Origin: an uncultured Verrucomicrobia subdivision 3 bacterium
GTDB taxonomy: Bacteria > Verrucomicrobiota > Verrucomicrobiia > Limisphaerales > UBA11358
Reading direction: 5' to 3'
DNA: 46,923 nt
NCBI GenBank assembly: GCA_903833055.1
Contig: CAILDU010000021.1
Location: 1 to 46,923 of the forward strand
Shown piece by piece: positions 6,878-16,404 of this stretch. The number at the start of each line of letters is the position of its first letter. Position 1 is the stretch's first letter. A program made the translations under genes and the position numbers. Below the pieces are notes generated by a model that did no database searches, had not been told where the DNA came from, and saw only the letters and a program-made list of their open reading frames with translations.

Positions 6878-8317
6878 TCACCACGAATAATGCACCGTGT
6901 AGGTCACGGTTTTTTCTTCGTCCGGTTTTACCGGAATGCGGAACTCGATGGTCTGCGAATCTTTTTTCACGAAGTCATCCGACTTGGCGGTGATGCTCCA
7001 ATTGCTCCAGCGGTAAAGATGCTCGACGACGCGGATTTCCACGGCATCGGTTTTCTTGCGGTTGCGTAATTTGATTTCAAACGTCTCATCAATCCACTTT
7101 TCGCTCGTGTCCACGCGGAAATTCGTCTGCTTGCGTTCGCCGACCAGATCAAAAGAATTGCCGGTGGTCACGCGCACAGTCTCATTGCGCGGCGTGTGGT
7201 CAATGGTGTTCTCGCCGACGAATTGCAACTGCCCATCGCTATCGCGACGATAAAAGCGCAGCTTGCCGGCGGGCAGGGCGATGCCGAGTTGGTTCGTCTC
7301 GGCGTTCTTGAACTCGCGTTGGACGATGATTTTCTTGTTGTCGTTCTGCCCGTAGTTCCGGTCATAGTTCAGACCATAGAATTGGTAGCCGGTCGCGCCG
7401 TCATAAACATAAATAGTGGGCGCATACATTTTTTCGGCGTGAACAAATTCCACCTGCTTGGTCTCGTGATCGTGCAACGTGGTCGGGCGCGCGATGGAAT
7501 ACAGATGAAATTCGTCAAAGGCTTTCTCGGAAACCGCGGGACCATCTTCCATGGCGGCCATCGCCATGGGCATTGCACGCGATTTTGCCATGCCAAAAGC
7601 GAATTGCGGCGGCTGAATTTTATTCACATCGCCCGCCATCAATTTAATTTTCGCATTATCAAATGTCTTGCCGCTGTTGTTATTCATCGTGATCCAGCCG
7701 ACGAGGTCGCAGTAATCACCTTTTTCCGGCGACACGAGATTGTAGCTGGCGCTCCAATCAAATCCGCCGGTGACATAACCGACTTCCGCATCGAACGTGC
7801 CGGGCTTGTCGGATTGCAGCAACCAATTGAAGGCGGGCTTGAGGATGGTGTCGCTGCCCAGATCCGGAAACAGCGGTTGGCCCGGCAAAGTGAATTGCAA
7901 CTTGCCATTCACTTCGATGATGGGCTGGGTGTTGCCGCCGCCGGGCACAAAACCGCTGCGGACAATCTTGCCGGGAATGAGTTCGGTGATTTGCGTGCTG
8001 TCCTTCGTGCGGACATTTTGAAAATCAATGGTCTTGCCCTCGAACAACGAGAGGAGCAGTTCCTGCGACACCGGGTCGTTGCGATAATTCTGCTCCAGAA
8101 TTTGCAAAGAGTGTTTGCCCGCCGGATCGCGCAGAATCACGGAATCCGGTTCCACCTGTGCGGTTGCGCCGGAATAATCCACGGCGTTCGCGCCCGACTT
8201 CAAATCGAGCGGCACGGTGTCGCGCACGACGGCGAAGTTCTGGTTGTAAATGGTCAACGCGGGTTCGGCACCAGCGACCAGTGTGGATAAGGCGGTAAGC
8301 AGCAGGATGGTTTTCAT
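6878..8317 (-). CDS. Secreted DUF4139 domain-containing protein
   Basis: A 479-residue protein. ATG 8317 is preferred over an earlier in-frame start at 8350 because it gives a clean signal peptide (MKTILLLTALSTLVAGAEP). The mature protein opens with LTIYNQNFAVVRDTVPLDLK and closes with IEFRIPVKPDEEKTVTYTVH, both typical of the DUF4139 family, whose members are predicted to be beta-rich and exported. A middle segment of about 230-265 is rich in Met and Ala. It is the first gene of a two-gene minus-strand unit with the lipoprotein at 6248-6874 and is divergent from the CBM9/PKD gene across 168 bp. Molecular function is not established for the family. Confidence 0.82.
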   Translation of the reverse strand: MKTILLLTALSTLVAGAEPALTIYNQNFAVVRDTVPLDLKSGANAVDYSGATAQVEPDSVILRDPAGKHSLQILEQNYRNDPVSQELLLSLFEGKTIDFQNVRTKDSTQITELIPGKIVRSGFVPGGGNTQPIIEVNGKLQFTLPGQPLFPDLGSDTILKPAFNWLLQSDKPGTFDAEVGYVTGGFDWSASYNLVSPEKGDYCDLVGWITMNNNSGKTFDNAKIKLMAGDVNKIQPPQFAFGMAKSRAMPMAMAAMEDGPAVSEKAFDEFHLYSIARPTTLHDHETKQVEFVHAEKMYAPTIYVYDGATGYQFYGLNYDRNYGQNDNKKIIVQREFKNAETNQLGIALPAGKLRFYRRDSDGQLQFVGENTIDHTPRNETVRVTTGNSFDLVGERKQTNFRVDTSEKWIDETFEIKLRNRKKTDAVEIRVVEHLYRWSNWSITAKSDDFVKKDSQTIEFRIPVKPDEEKTVTYTVHYSW

Positions 8318-8470
8318 GAGGTTGGCAATCGCATTTAAGATAAGACGCACGAGTGGGAATTTTATTAGAAAAAATCCGAAAGTATTTTGGCGTGCGTCGT
8401 CGCAGGGAACAATTCAACCTTTGCCGTGAGGGCGCAAGCAAATTCCAGAATTGACTCCGCCCGCTAAACA

Positions 8471-8476
8471 TGGAGG
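8471..8476 (+). promoter_or_regulatory. Shine-Dalgarno sequence deciding a GTG start
   Basis: TGGAGG lies nine bases upstream of the GTG at 8486. It supports that GTG as the start of the following secreted protein, whose signal peptide begins directly there. Few genes in this window have such a clear ribosome binding site. Confidence 0.6.
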
Positions 8477-8485
8477 AATCTGCGC

Positions 8486-9589
8486 GTGAACCGAATTTTT
8501 CACCGCGTCGGGCTGTTGGCGATCGTCGGCATTGGGATTTTTTTTAATTGCCCGAGTGCCCGCGCGCTCGACCGCACGAACGAAACGTTTAAGGTTTTTC
8601 AATTTCCCGCCGACCAGATTCCGCGCATTGATGGCGACACGAATGACTGGAAAATCGTGCCGGAAAGTTATGTCATCGGCACGGATCAGTTGGTCGAAGA
8701 TTTTGGTAAACACAAAGTCACGGACGCCTCCACGCCGAAAATCCGCGTAAAAGTCGGCTGGGTGAAAGGATTGAACCGCCTGTATTTTCTTTACGAAGCG
8801 GATGATGACTATTGGGATTTTTCCCAGCCCGATTTGCACAACGACACGTTTGAATTGGTCGTGGATGGCGATTTGTCCGGCGGTCCGCTCATTGAGAAAT
8901 TTTCTCCGTTACGCGATAAACTCGGCCAGTGGGAAACGTATTTCAAAGTTCAGAGCGTTCACGCACAAAACTATCACATCTTCACGCCAGCACGCGATAA
9001 GGACTGGTGTATGTTTTGGGGTTCGGCGCAATATGCGAAGCGTCTGCCGTATGCCAACGCGGCGCAAAAATATAACTTCGACCCCGGCCAGAGCGGTCAT
9101 TACGTTCTCGAATTTTGGATAACGCCGTTCGATTCCGCACCGGCGGAAGCAGCGCGCGCGATCGAGACCAAATTGACCGAGCACAAGACTATCGGACTTT
9201 CGTTCGCGTTGATTGATTATGACAACGTAAATTCCGGCGGCACGAATAATGGCTTTTGGAATCTCTCGCGCCATCACACGATGTATGGCAATGCGGATTA
9301 TCTTTGCGCGTTCAAGCTGATGCCGCTTGAACCGAAGTTGGTGAAGCTGATTGCCGCCAACTGGTCCTGGCAATTGCTGGACGAAAAAACGCGCCAGATC
9401 GCGTTCAAGGATTTGTCCATCGGCGAAATCAAAGCGTGGCACTGGGATTTTGGCGACGGCGAAACTTCGACGGAACAAAATCCAATTCACGTCTATAAAA
9501 ATCCCGATCATTACGTCGTCGTGCTAGATGTCGCAGGCGCAGCGGGAAAATCGCGCCGCAGCAAAGTCTGGGATGTGGCGGTGAAATAA
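8486..9589 (+). CDS. Secreted protein with N-terminal CBM9-like domain and C-terminal PKD domain
   Basis: A 367-residue exported protein starting at GTG 8486 behind a good ribosome binding site. The signal peptide covers about residues 1-27 (VGLLAIVGIGIFFNC...ARA). The next ~230 residues resemble carbohydrate-binding family 9/DOMON-type beta-sandwiches (PRIDGDTNDWKIVPESY; LYFLYEADDDYWDF; NDTFELVVDGD). The last ~50 residues form a PKD domain with WHWDFGDGETSTEQNPIHVY. Such proteins bind sugars or mediate contacts at the cell surface. It ends 6 bp before the GH28-like gene, so the pair is likely an operon acting on plant or algal polysaccharide. Substrate is not deducible. Confidence 0.8.
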   Translation: MNRIFHRVGLLAIVGIGIFFNCPSARALDRTNETFKVFQFPADQIPRIDGDTNDWKIVPESYVIGTDQLVEDFGKHKVTDASTPKIRVKVGWVKGLNRLYFLYEADDDYWDFSQPDLHNDTFELVVDGDLSGGPLIEKFSPLRDKLGQWETYFKVQSVHAQNYHIFTPARDKDWCMFWGSAQYAKRLPYANAAQKYNFDPGQSGHYVLEFWITPFDSAPAEAARAIETKLTEHKTIGLSFALIDYDNVNSGGTNNGFWNLSRHHTMYGNADYLCAFKLMPLEPKLVKLIAANWSWQLLDEKTRQIAFKDLSIGEIKAWHWDFGDGETSTEQNPIHVYKNPDHYVVVLDVAGAAGKSRRSKVWDVAVK

Positions 9590-9595
9590 AATTAC

Positions 9596-10897
9596 ATGAA
9601 CAATAAACTTTTCCTGCTAACTGCGCTGCTCGCGTTGAGTTTTTCGGTCGCGGCCAAAACTTTCAATGTCCTCGACTTTGGCGCGAAGGGCGACGGCGCG
9701 ACGCTCGACACTGTGGCAATTCAACGCACGATTGACGCGGCGAGCAAGGGCGGAACCGTTTTGATTCCGCACAAATACACGTTTCTTATCGCCACGTTGG
9801 ATTTGAAAGGCGGCATTAATTTTCAACTTGAAGGCACTTTACTCATCAGCACCAACCACAATGATTACGCGGGTGATGGCGTCATCACGGCCAGCAATTC
9901 GCCGGATTTGAAAATCACCGGCGGCGGCGAAATCATCGGCCAGTCGCTTTCCTACATGACCAGTTATGAAGCAACAAACGAGTGGTGGTTGTTCAAAGAG
10001 TGGCGGCCAAAAATGTTTGTCCTCACCGGCTGCACCAATCTCGTCGTGCGCGACATCACTTTTTCCGACGCGCCGTATTGGGGTTTGCACATGCTCGGTT
10101 GCGAAAATGTTTTGGTGGATAATGTCACGGTGAACAATCGTCTCGATGTGCCGAACGATGACGGCATCGATCCCGATCATTGCCGCAATGTGGAAATTAA
10201 AAATTGTCGCGTCACCTGCGGCGACGACGCCATCGTGGTAAAATCCACGCGGCAGACGAATAATTTTGGCGACTGCGCGAACATCCACGTTCACGATTGC
10301 ATCATCCGCACGCAGGACGCCGGTCTGAAAATCGGCACGGAAACGGTCGGCAACATCCACGACATTTTGTTCGAGCATTGCAAAATTCTTTCCAGCAGTC
10401 GCGGCCTCTGCATTCAACTGCGCGACGAAGGCGAAATTTCCAACGTGATTTTTCGCAACATTGAATTCACGTCGCGCTATCACAGCGATCCGTGGTGGGG
10501 CAGGGGCGAGGCGATTTCGTTCACCGCCATTCCGCGCAACGCCGCGACGAAACTTGGAAAACTTCACGATGTCACGGTCGAAAATATTTCCGGTCGCGCA
10601 GAAAATAGCGTGCGCGTGGAAGGCACGGCAGCGAGCCGCATCGCCAATGTTCACTTCAAAAATGTTTCGCTGGCATTTTCCCGCTGGACGAAATATGCCG
10701 GCGGCGTTTATGACAATCGCCCGACAAAAGTTCTCCCGCCCTTGGAACCGCACGCCTTTGAAGGTTTTAGTTTGCGATATGCTGATAATTTATTTTTGCA
10801 AAACTGCTCGCTCCATTGGCCGCCGCATAAGGTTAGCAATGGCATTCATGCCGAGGAAGTGAATGGCCTGAAGGCGCTCAAATTTTCCAATGAATGA
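9596..10897 (+). CDS. Secreted glycoside hydrolase family 28-like (polygalacturonase-type) protein
   Basis: A 433-residue exported beta-helix protein. A signal peptide (about residues 1-20) is followed by FNVLDFGAKGDGATLDTVAIQ, the hallmark N-terminus of GH28 and related pectin-degrading beta-helices. The central acidic motifs are present: PNDDGIDPDHC and CGDDAIVVKS supply the Asp residues of the hydrolytic site. The usual Gly-His-Gly segment is replaced by DAGLKIGTE and the usual Arg-Ile-Lys by GLCIQLRDE, so substrate or mechanism may differ from classical polygalacturonase. The gene follows the CBM9/PKD gene by 6 bp and is probably co-transcribed. It may act on uronic-acid or rhamnose-containing polysaccharides; this is inference. 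Confidence 0.85.
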   Translation: MNNKLFLLTALLALSFSVAAKTFNVLDFGAKGDGATLDTVAIQRTIDAASKGGTVLIPHKYTFLIATLDLKGGINFQLEGTLLISTNHNDYAGDGVITASNSPDLKITGGGEIIGQSLSYMTSYEATNEWWLFKEWRPKMFVLTGCTNLVVRDITFSDAPYWGLHMLGCENVLVDNVTVNNRLDVPNDDGIDPDHCRNVEIKNCRVTCGDDAIVVKSTRQTNNFGDCANIHVHDCIIRTQDAGLKIGTETVGNIHDILFEHCKILSSSRGLCIQLRDEGEISNVIFRNIEFTSRYHSDPWWGRGEAISFTAIPRNAATKLGKLHDVTVENISGRAENSVRVEGTAASRIANVHFKNVSLAFSRWTKYAGGVYDNRPTKVLPPLEPHAFEGFSLRYADNLFLQNCSLHWPPHKVSNGIHAEEVNGLKALKFSNE

Positions 10898-10953
10898 TGG
10901 CGCAGCAAAAAGACTTCATTCCGGCGCGCGTTTACTGTTAAACTTTTCGCCAC

Positions 10954-12669
10954 ATGAAGTGGACACAAACTTTGATTCCGACCCTCCGCGAAGCCCCGGC
11001 TGATGCGGAAATCGTCTCGCACAAATTACTGCTCCGCGCCGGACTGATCCGCAAACTCGCGGGTGGCGTTTATACTTTTTTGCCGCTCGGTTTGCGCGCG
11101 CTTCGCAAAGTGGAACAAATTATCCGCGAAGAAATGGATCGCGCGGGCGGCATCGAAGTGCTCATGCCCGCGTTGCAGCCTCCGGAAATCTGGGAGGCCA
11201 GCGGTCGCGCCGAGACAGCGAGCAATGTTTTGTTCAAGGTCAAAGACAGCAGCGGTCGCCAATGGTTTTTGAGTCCGACTGCCGAAGAAGTCATCACGAC
11301 ACTCGCGGCGAACGAAATCAATTCCTATCGCCAGTTGCCGAAGAATTTCTATCAAATCAGTTTGAAATTTCGCGACGAAATCCGTCCGCGCTTTGGTTTG
11401 ATGCGCGCGAAGGAATTCATCATGAAAGATGCGTATTCATTTGATACGACTGATGAAAATGCGATGGCCGCTTACAAAAAAATGTATGACGCCTACACGC
11501 GTATCTTCGCGCGCTGCGGACTGAAAGCATTTCCTGTCGAGGCCGATACCGGCGTCATCGGTGGAAATTATTCGCACGAATTTATGGTTCCCGCCGAGAC
11601 CGGCGAAAACGAAGTGGCGTTTTGCGAGGCGTGTGGCTACGCGGCGAACATCGAAAAGGCGACGAGCGGAATTCCGAAAACTGCCGCGCGCGAAATCGGT
11701 GCGGCGATTGAAAAATTTGCCACACCCGGTGTCGTGACGATTGAGGCGTTGAGCAAGGAACCTTACAAAGTTCCGGCGAACCGCCAGATTAAAACTTTGG
11801 TTTACATCGCCGACTCGAAACCAATTTTGATTTTGATTCGCGGCGACGACCAGTTGAACGAAACCAAATTGCTGGCGAAGACCGGCGCGGTCGCCGCGCG
11901 TCCGGCCACGCCGGAAGAATGTTTCGCCACGCTCGGTGCAAAGCCGGGTTCGCTTGGCGCGGTTGTGAATGTTCCGGCGGACGTAAAAGTTTTTGCCGAT
12001 GAGCGTTTGCAAGGCGCGAACGACATGACGACCGGCGCGAACGAAGATGGTTTTCATTTAAAAAATGTTTCCATCGAGCGCGATATAAAAGTTTCCGCTT
12101 GGTTTGATTTGCGAACCGTGAGCGCGGGCGAGCCTTGCGCGAAGTGCGCGAAACCATTGAAAATAAAGCGCGCGATTGAGGTCGGCCACGTTTTCAAGCT
12201 CGGCACGAAATACAGCGAGAAGCTCGGCGCGACGTTTCTCGACGCGGATGGCGCGCGCAAGCCGAGCGTGATGGGTTGCTATGGCATCGGCGTCACGCGC
12301 ACGTTGCAGGCGATCATCGAGCAGGGCAACGACAAGGACGGCGTCATCTGGCCGTTGAGCGTTGCGCCTTACACGGTTTGCATCACGCCACTCGCCATCG
12401 CGCCGGAAAGTGAAGCGATGAAGCTGGCGGAGAAATTTTATTCTGAACTGACGGCCAAAGGCGTGGATGTAATTCTCGACGACCGCGACGAGCGTCCGGG
12501 TGTGAAGTTCAAAGATTCGGAACTGGTTGGTTTTCCAATTCGTATCGGCCTCGGCGAAAAATCGTTGGCGAAGGGCGAAGTGGAAATCAAGCCGCGCAAC
12601 GGCGCGATGCAGTTCGTCAAAATTGAAGAAGCCGTCGAAGCGGTGCTGAAACTAACAGCGGTAATTTAA
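10954..12669 (+). CDS. proS: Prolyl-tRNA synthetase (bacterial type, with editing domain)
   Basis: A class II aminoacyl-tRNA synthetase of 571 residues that charges tRNA-Pro. It starts MKWTQTLIPTLREAPADAE, typical of bacterial ProS. Motif 2 is visible as FRDEIRPRFGLMRAKEFIMK. The insertion editing domain that hydrolyses mischarged Ala-tRNA lies at about residues 220-400. The C-terminal motif 3 region has GCYGIGVTR, followed by the anticodon-binding domain (ILDDRDERPGVKFKDSELVG). The length is normal. Its last four bases overlap the stop of the convergent histidine kinase gene, leaving no room for a separate terminator between them. Confidence 0.97.
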   Translation: MKWTQTLIPTLREAPADAEIVSHKLLLRAGLIRKLAGGVYTFLPLGLRALRKVEQIIREEMDRAGGIEVLMPALQPPEIWEASGRAETASNVLFKVKDSSGRQWFLSPTAEEVITTLAANEINSYRQLPKNFYQISLKFRDEIRPRFGLMRAKEFIMKDAYSFDTTDENAMAAYKKMYDAYTRIFARCGLKAFPVEADTGVIGGNYSHEFMVPAETGENEVAFCEACGYAANIEKATSGIPKTAAREIGAAIEKFATPGVVTIEALSKEPYKVPANRQIKTLVYIADSKPILILIRGDDQLNETKLLAKTGAVAARPATPEECFATLGAKPGSLGAVVNVPADVKVFADERLQGANDMTTGANEDGFHLKNVSIERDIKVSAWFDLRTVSAGEPCAKCAKPLKIKRAIEVGHVFKLGTKYSEKLGATFLDADGARKPSVMGCYGIGVTRTLQAIIEQGNDKDGVIWPLSVAPYTVCITPLAIAPESEAMKLAEKFYSELTAKGVDVILDDRDERPGVKFKDSELVGFPIRIGLGEKSLAKGEVEIKPRNGAMQFVKIEEAVEAVLKLTAVI

Positions 12670-15050
12670 TTTCCGTTTTTATCGAGACAGTCGCGGACGA
12701 CTTTGATGAGATCGGCGTGGCCGTAAGGTTTTTGAATGAAGCTGCCGTTGGTGCGTTCGAGCAGTTCGGGATTGACATCATCGGATGTGTAGCCGCTCAT
12801 GAAAATGACCTTGAGCTGCGGCGTTTCGGCCACGAGGCGCTCGGCCAGTTCGACGCCGGAAACACCTTCAGGCATTACCATGTCGGTGAGGAGCAAATCA
12901 ATTTTGCCGCCGTGCTGTCGCCAGACTTCGAGCGCCTCGCGTCCGGAAGTGGCTTCCAAAATCTGATAGCCGGCGTCCTTGAGGATTTCCCGCGCGAGTT
13001 CGCGCAACATTTCTTCGTCTTCGACAATCAAGATAGTTTCGCAGCCGCCAACCATCGGAGAAATAATTTGTTGTTCGGCAGGTTGAATTTCCGCCAGCAT
13101 TTCCGTGTTGGCTGGAAGATAAACAGTGAAGGTCGAACCGCAGCCGGGCTGGCTTTGGACTTCCACCCAACCGTTGTGCTGGCGGGCGATGTTGAAAACG
13201 GTTGCGAGTCCGAGGCCAGTGCCTTTGCCGATGTCCTTGGTCGTAAAAAACGGTTCAAAAATTCGGGCGCGCGTCGCTTCGTCCATGCCGCAGCCGGTGT
13301 CGGTCACTTCCAATTTTACAAAATGTCCGGTGGCGGCTTCGGGATGAATTTCCATTTGTTCCGCGCCGACAAACGTTTCGGAAATTTCCACAATCAGCGT
13401 GCCGCCGTTGGGCATCGCGTCGCGCGCGTTGCTTGCGAGATTCATGACGACCTGTTCGATCATGCTCTGATCGGCGTGAACAAGCGGCAGCATTTGCGGG
13501 CTTTTGAAACGCAGTTCAATGGTTTCGCCGACGAGCCGGTCGAGCATTTTGCTGGTGCTGCCAACGACTTCGCGAAGGTCAAGCAGGCGCGGCTGCATAA
13601 CATTTTTGCGACTCGTCAATAAAAGTTGCCGCGTCAATTTCGCCGCGCGATCGCCCGCAGAATAAACCTGCGTGAGCGACTCCTTCATTTCCGGCGCCAG
13701 CGAATCGTCCGTGAGCAACTTGCTGGCGTGGCCCTGAATGATCGTCAGCATATTATTAAAATCATGCGCGATGCCGGCGGCGAACTGTCCGAACGTCTTC
13801 ATCTTTTCCGATTGGAGCAACTGCGCTTCGAGATTCAAACGCGCCGTGATGTCCTCGCCGTAACAATGCACCACGCCGTTGTCCGGCAGCGGATGAAACG
13901 ACCATGCAATCGTGTGACTGCCAATTTTTTTGAGTCGTCCGGTTTGCCCGCGATTGGCAGCCAAACATTCGCCAACAATTTTAGAAAATTCTTCCGGCAA
14001 AATTTCTCGCGGATGTTCCTGACCGAGCGCGCCGGCGAGTTTTTCGGCGGCGTCATTGAAATAATTTACTTCACCGCTGGCGGAAATCTCCAATGCGGCA
14101 TTGGGGTTTTCCTTAACGAACGCCGCCAGTCTTTCAGTTTCCGTCTCGGCCTTGATGCGTTCGGCGGCCATGCCGACAACGTTGGCGACGGCGAGCATGA
14201 ATTGAATATCGTCCGGCGAAAATTCCCGTTTGTGTGTCGTGTGCACCGCGAGCACGCCGAACGGTTTGTGACGCGTGGGAATCGCCACCGCCGCGCCGCT
14301 GACCACACCGAGTTCCGTGAGCAACGCTGATTTCGGAAAATTCGTTTCCGTGTTCCAGTCGTTCACCACCGATACTTCGCCGGTCTCGGCCGTCCACGCC
14401 ATCTGCGACGGCTGGTGATTTAGCAACGTGGTCTCACTCGTGATTTTTGGCGTCAATCCGTAAACCGCGAGCGGATATAATTCTCCATTGGGCAAACGCT
14501 GAAACAACAGTGCGTATTCCACCGCAAACATTTCCGCAACGCGATAGACCGCCTGTTCATAAATCACCGTGAGGTCGCGATTCGTCAACGCGCATTGTCC
14601 GACCGCCGCCACGGAGGTTTGTTGCATCGCGCGATTGAGAAATTTTCGTTCCGCTTCGTCGCGTTCCTTTTGCCGTTGCTGCAACGCCGCCGCCATGTCA
14701 TCAAATTTTAACGCGAGCTGGCCGATTTCGCCCTCGGCTTTTTTCAAACCCGATCGCGCTTCCAAATCACCGTCCGCCAGCCGCTGCACCGCGCGAATCA
14801 ACGCCCGCACCTGCCGCAAAATAAAATGTTCCCCGCCATACCACGCCGCGATCAGCGCCAGCACGCCGACGCCGAAGCTCGCCCATGGCAGATCCGATGC
14901 GTAGGGCCGCAGCCACTCCGGTGCGTAAGCCCAGAACCATTTCTGGTTGATGATAAACGTCAATACCAGCGCGGGTGAAATCCAAAGCAGGACACTCAAC
15001 ACCAGTTGCACGCGCACGCTGGAAAACCGTTTGATGAGTTTGGCGATCAT
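12666..15050 (-). CDS. Membrane hybrid sensor histidine kinase (HAMP-GAF-PAS-HisKA-HATPase-REC)
   Basis: A 794-residue hybrid kinase. Two membrane segments lie at about 13-34 and 57-72, bracketing a very short periplasmic loop. A HAMP linker (about 73-130), a GAF domain (about 155-300) and a PAS domain (about 305-410) follow. The phospho-accepting His429 is in FAAGIAHDFNNML. The ATPase has an N-box near 537-545 (NLASNARDAMP), DTGCG (584-588) and [14 protein letters not shown]-terminal receiver domain carries Asp723 in LLLTDMVMPEG. The phosphate probably moves from His to this Asp and then on to an unidentified partner. No separate response regulator is adjacent. Architecture is similar to the C-terminal half of the giant kinase at 30078-34661. 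Confidence 0.93.
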   Translation of the reverse strand: MIAKLIKRFSSVRVQLVLSVLLWISPALVLTFIINQKWFWAYAPEWLRPYASDLPWASFGVGVLALIAAWYGGEHFILRQVRALIRAVQRLADGDLEARSGLKKAEGEIGQLALKFDDMAAALQQRQKERDEAERKFLNRAMQQTSVAAVGQCALTNRDLTVIYEQAVYRVAEMFAVEYALLFQRLPNGELYPLAVYGLTPKITSETTLLNHQPSQMAWTAETGEVSVVNDWNTETNFPKSALLTELGVVSGAAVAIPTRHKPFGVLAVHTTHKREFSPDDIQFMLAVANVVGMAAERIKAETETERLAAFVKENPNAALEISASGEVNYFNDAAEKLAGALGQEHPREILPEEFSKIVGECLAANRGQTGRLKKIGSHTIAWSFHPLPDNGVVHCYGEDITARLNLEAQLLQSEKMKTFGQFAAGIAHDFNNMLTIIQGHASKLLTDDSLAPEMKESLTQVYSAGDRAAKLTRQLLLTSRKNVMQPRLLDLREVVGSTSKMLDRLVGETIELRFKSPQMLPLVHADQSMIEQVVMNLASNARDAMPNGGTLIVEISETFVGAEQMEIHPEAATGHFVKLEVTDTGCGMDEATRARIFEPFFTTKDIGKGTGLGLATVFNIARQHNGWVEVQSQPGCGSTFTVYLPANTEMLAEIQPAEQQIISPMVGGCETILIVEDEEMLRELAREILKDAGYQILEATSGREALEVWRQHGGKIDLLLTDMVMPEGVSGVELAERLVAETPQLKVIFMSGYTSDDVNPELLERTNGSFIQKPYGHADLIKVVRDCLDKNGN

Positions 15051-15095
15051 TCTGATTGGTGCAAATATAAGCGGAAATTCCGGCTAATAAAATTA

Positions 15096-15743
15096 TTATT
15101 CATCCGTCACCGCCGCCGCCCGTCCGCGCGGCAACCGTCCGAGATGAAAAATCAAATAACCCTGCAGCCACTCGCGCAACTCGTCACCCTGCGCGCGGCT
15201 CAATTGTAGTCGCGTATTGTTTTTCCAATCCGCTTTCAAAAGCGTTGCGACAATTTTTTTTGCGCCCGGCGTCAGCCGCGTTTCCTCCAAGTCCGGCGCA
15301 AGTCCGAGTTCGTGCAGTAATTTTATTTCCAGCGCAAAAATATTTTGCGGCGACGGCTTTTGCACGCACAACGATTTCAGGAAGCCGCGCACCAGTTCAA
15401 AAATTTCCGGCAGCGGCGTTTCGGTTTCCGTCGCTTGTTCCAGAAAGTTCGCCGCGTAAGCCGCTTGCTGTAATTTCACAATATCCTCGCGAATGGCGCC
15501 GTGCGTCTCATGCAACTTCACCTCGCGAAGATTGTGCAAATCAGAACTGCGGCTGCGGCTGAACGAAAATTCCGCCGTGTAAAATATATCCAACTTGCCC
15601 GCGAACGGCGATTTCGCTCGGCGCGCGCCCTTGGCTACCGTCGCGATGCGCCCCAGTTCCGGCGTGAGCCAATGGATGATTAGACTCGTTTCCGTCAGCA
15701 GACGTGTGCGTAAAATCAGGCCGCTGGTCGTTTCAATTTTCAC
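15096..15743 (-). CDS. recO: DNA repair protein RecO
   Basis: A 215-residue RecO, which loads RecA with RecR at single-strand gaps and anneals complementary strands. I chose GTG 15743, giving VKIETTSGLILRTRLLTETS, the usual RecO start with an OB fold. It overlaps the last 11 bases of the DUF502 gene, suggesting coupled translation. The frame is open to 15812 but the extra residues are not family-like. After the OB fold (GRIATVAKGARRAKSPF), the helical C-terminal domain has no CxxC zinc pair, as in many RecO proteins. It is the last gene of the HIT-phoH-ybeY-DUF502-recO run. Confidence 0.85.
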   Translation of the reverse strand: MKIETTSGLILRTRLLTETSLIIHWLTPELGRIATVAKGARRAKSPFAGKLDIFYTAEFSFSRSRSSDLHNLREVKLHETHGAIREDIVKLQQAAYAANFLEQATETETPLPEIFELVRGFLKSLCVQKPSPQNIFALEIKLLHELGLAPDLEETRLTPGAKKIVATLLKADWKNNTRLQLSRAQGDELREWLQGYLIFHLGRLPRGRAAAVTDE

Positions 15744-16404
15744 TGATGCGCGGCAGGTTTTCCGGCGCGATGGAGCCGAGACTGACGATGTATTTGACAC
15801 CATCAGCCACACTCATATCGAGCTTGGTCACTTTTTCTTCCGGCACGAGCACCAGAAAACCGGAAGTCGGATTCGGCGTTGTTGGGATGAAAACTGCCAC
15901 GATAGTTTCCTTCGTTTTCTGTTGCACCTCCGCGTGCTGTTCGCTCGTGAGGAAGCCCACCGAATACATTCCTTCGCGCGGAAATTCCACCAGCACGACT
16001 GTCTTGAAAGAATTTTTATTACCCGAAAACGCCTCGTTGAGTTGCTTGATTGCGCCGTAAATTTTGTTCAGAAACGGCACGTTCATCATCGCCACGTCGA
16101 GCCATTCGATGATGCGTTTGCCGATGTAATAACGCGCCAACACGCCGACACTGGAAATCAAAACGACCGCCAGCACCAGCGCCAGCAGACTCCAATACCA
16201 GAACATCGAACCCGACTGGCCGTTTTCATAAATATCTTTCTTTTCGAGGTGGCAATACTTTAGGAAAAACAGCAGCGTGTCGGTGAAACTGGAAATGGTT
16301 CCGAACAGCCATTTGACCGCCGCCAGCGTCAGCAACGCGGGCAGCGACACAGCCAGTCCGGTCAGGAAGCTGCGCCGCCAGCGTGCAAAAAATGTTTTTC
16401 TCAC
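15733..16404 (-). CDS. DUF502 family membrane protein
   Basis: A 223-residue inner-membrane protein of the DUF502 family. It starts at GTG 16404, which overlaps the ybeY stop as GTGA. Two hydrophobic segments are seen at about 12-35 and 68-92. The conserved family stretches are VPFLNKIYGAIKQ and TTPNPTSGFLVLVPE. The family is widespread in Gram-negative bacteria but has no settled biochemical role. Its end overlaps the recO start by 11 bases. The tight stop-start overlaps on both sides make this a firm member of the housekeeping operon. Confidence 0.88.
   Translation of the reverse strand: MRKTFFARWRRSFLTGLAVSLPALLTLAAVKWLFGTISSFTDTLLFFLKYCHLEKKDIYENGQSGSMFWYWSLLALVLAVVLISSVGVLARYYIGKRIIEWLDVAMMNVPFLNKIYGAIKQLNEAFSGNKNSFKTVVLVEFPREGMYSVGFLTSEQHAEVQQKTKETIVAVFIPTTPNPTSGFLVLVPEEKVTKLDMSVADGVKYIVSLGSIAPENLPRISEN

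Noticed and set aside
7196-8290. Long plus-strand open frame (364 codons) opposite the DUF4139 gene
   Set aside because: It is antisense to a well-supported family protein, has His/Arg/Val-rich shadow composition and no recognisable motif.
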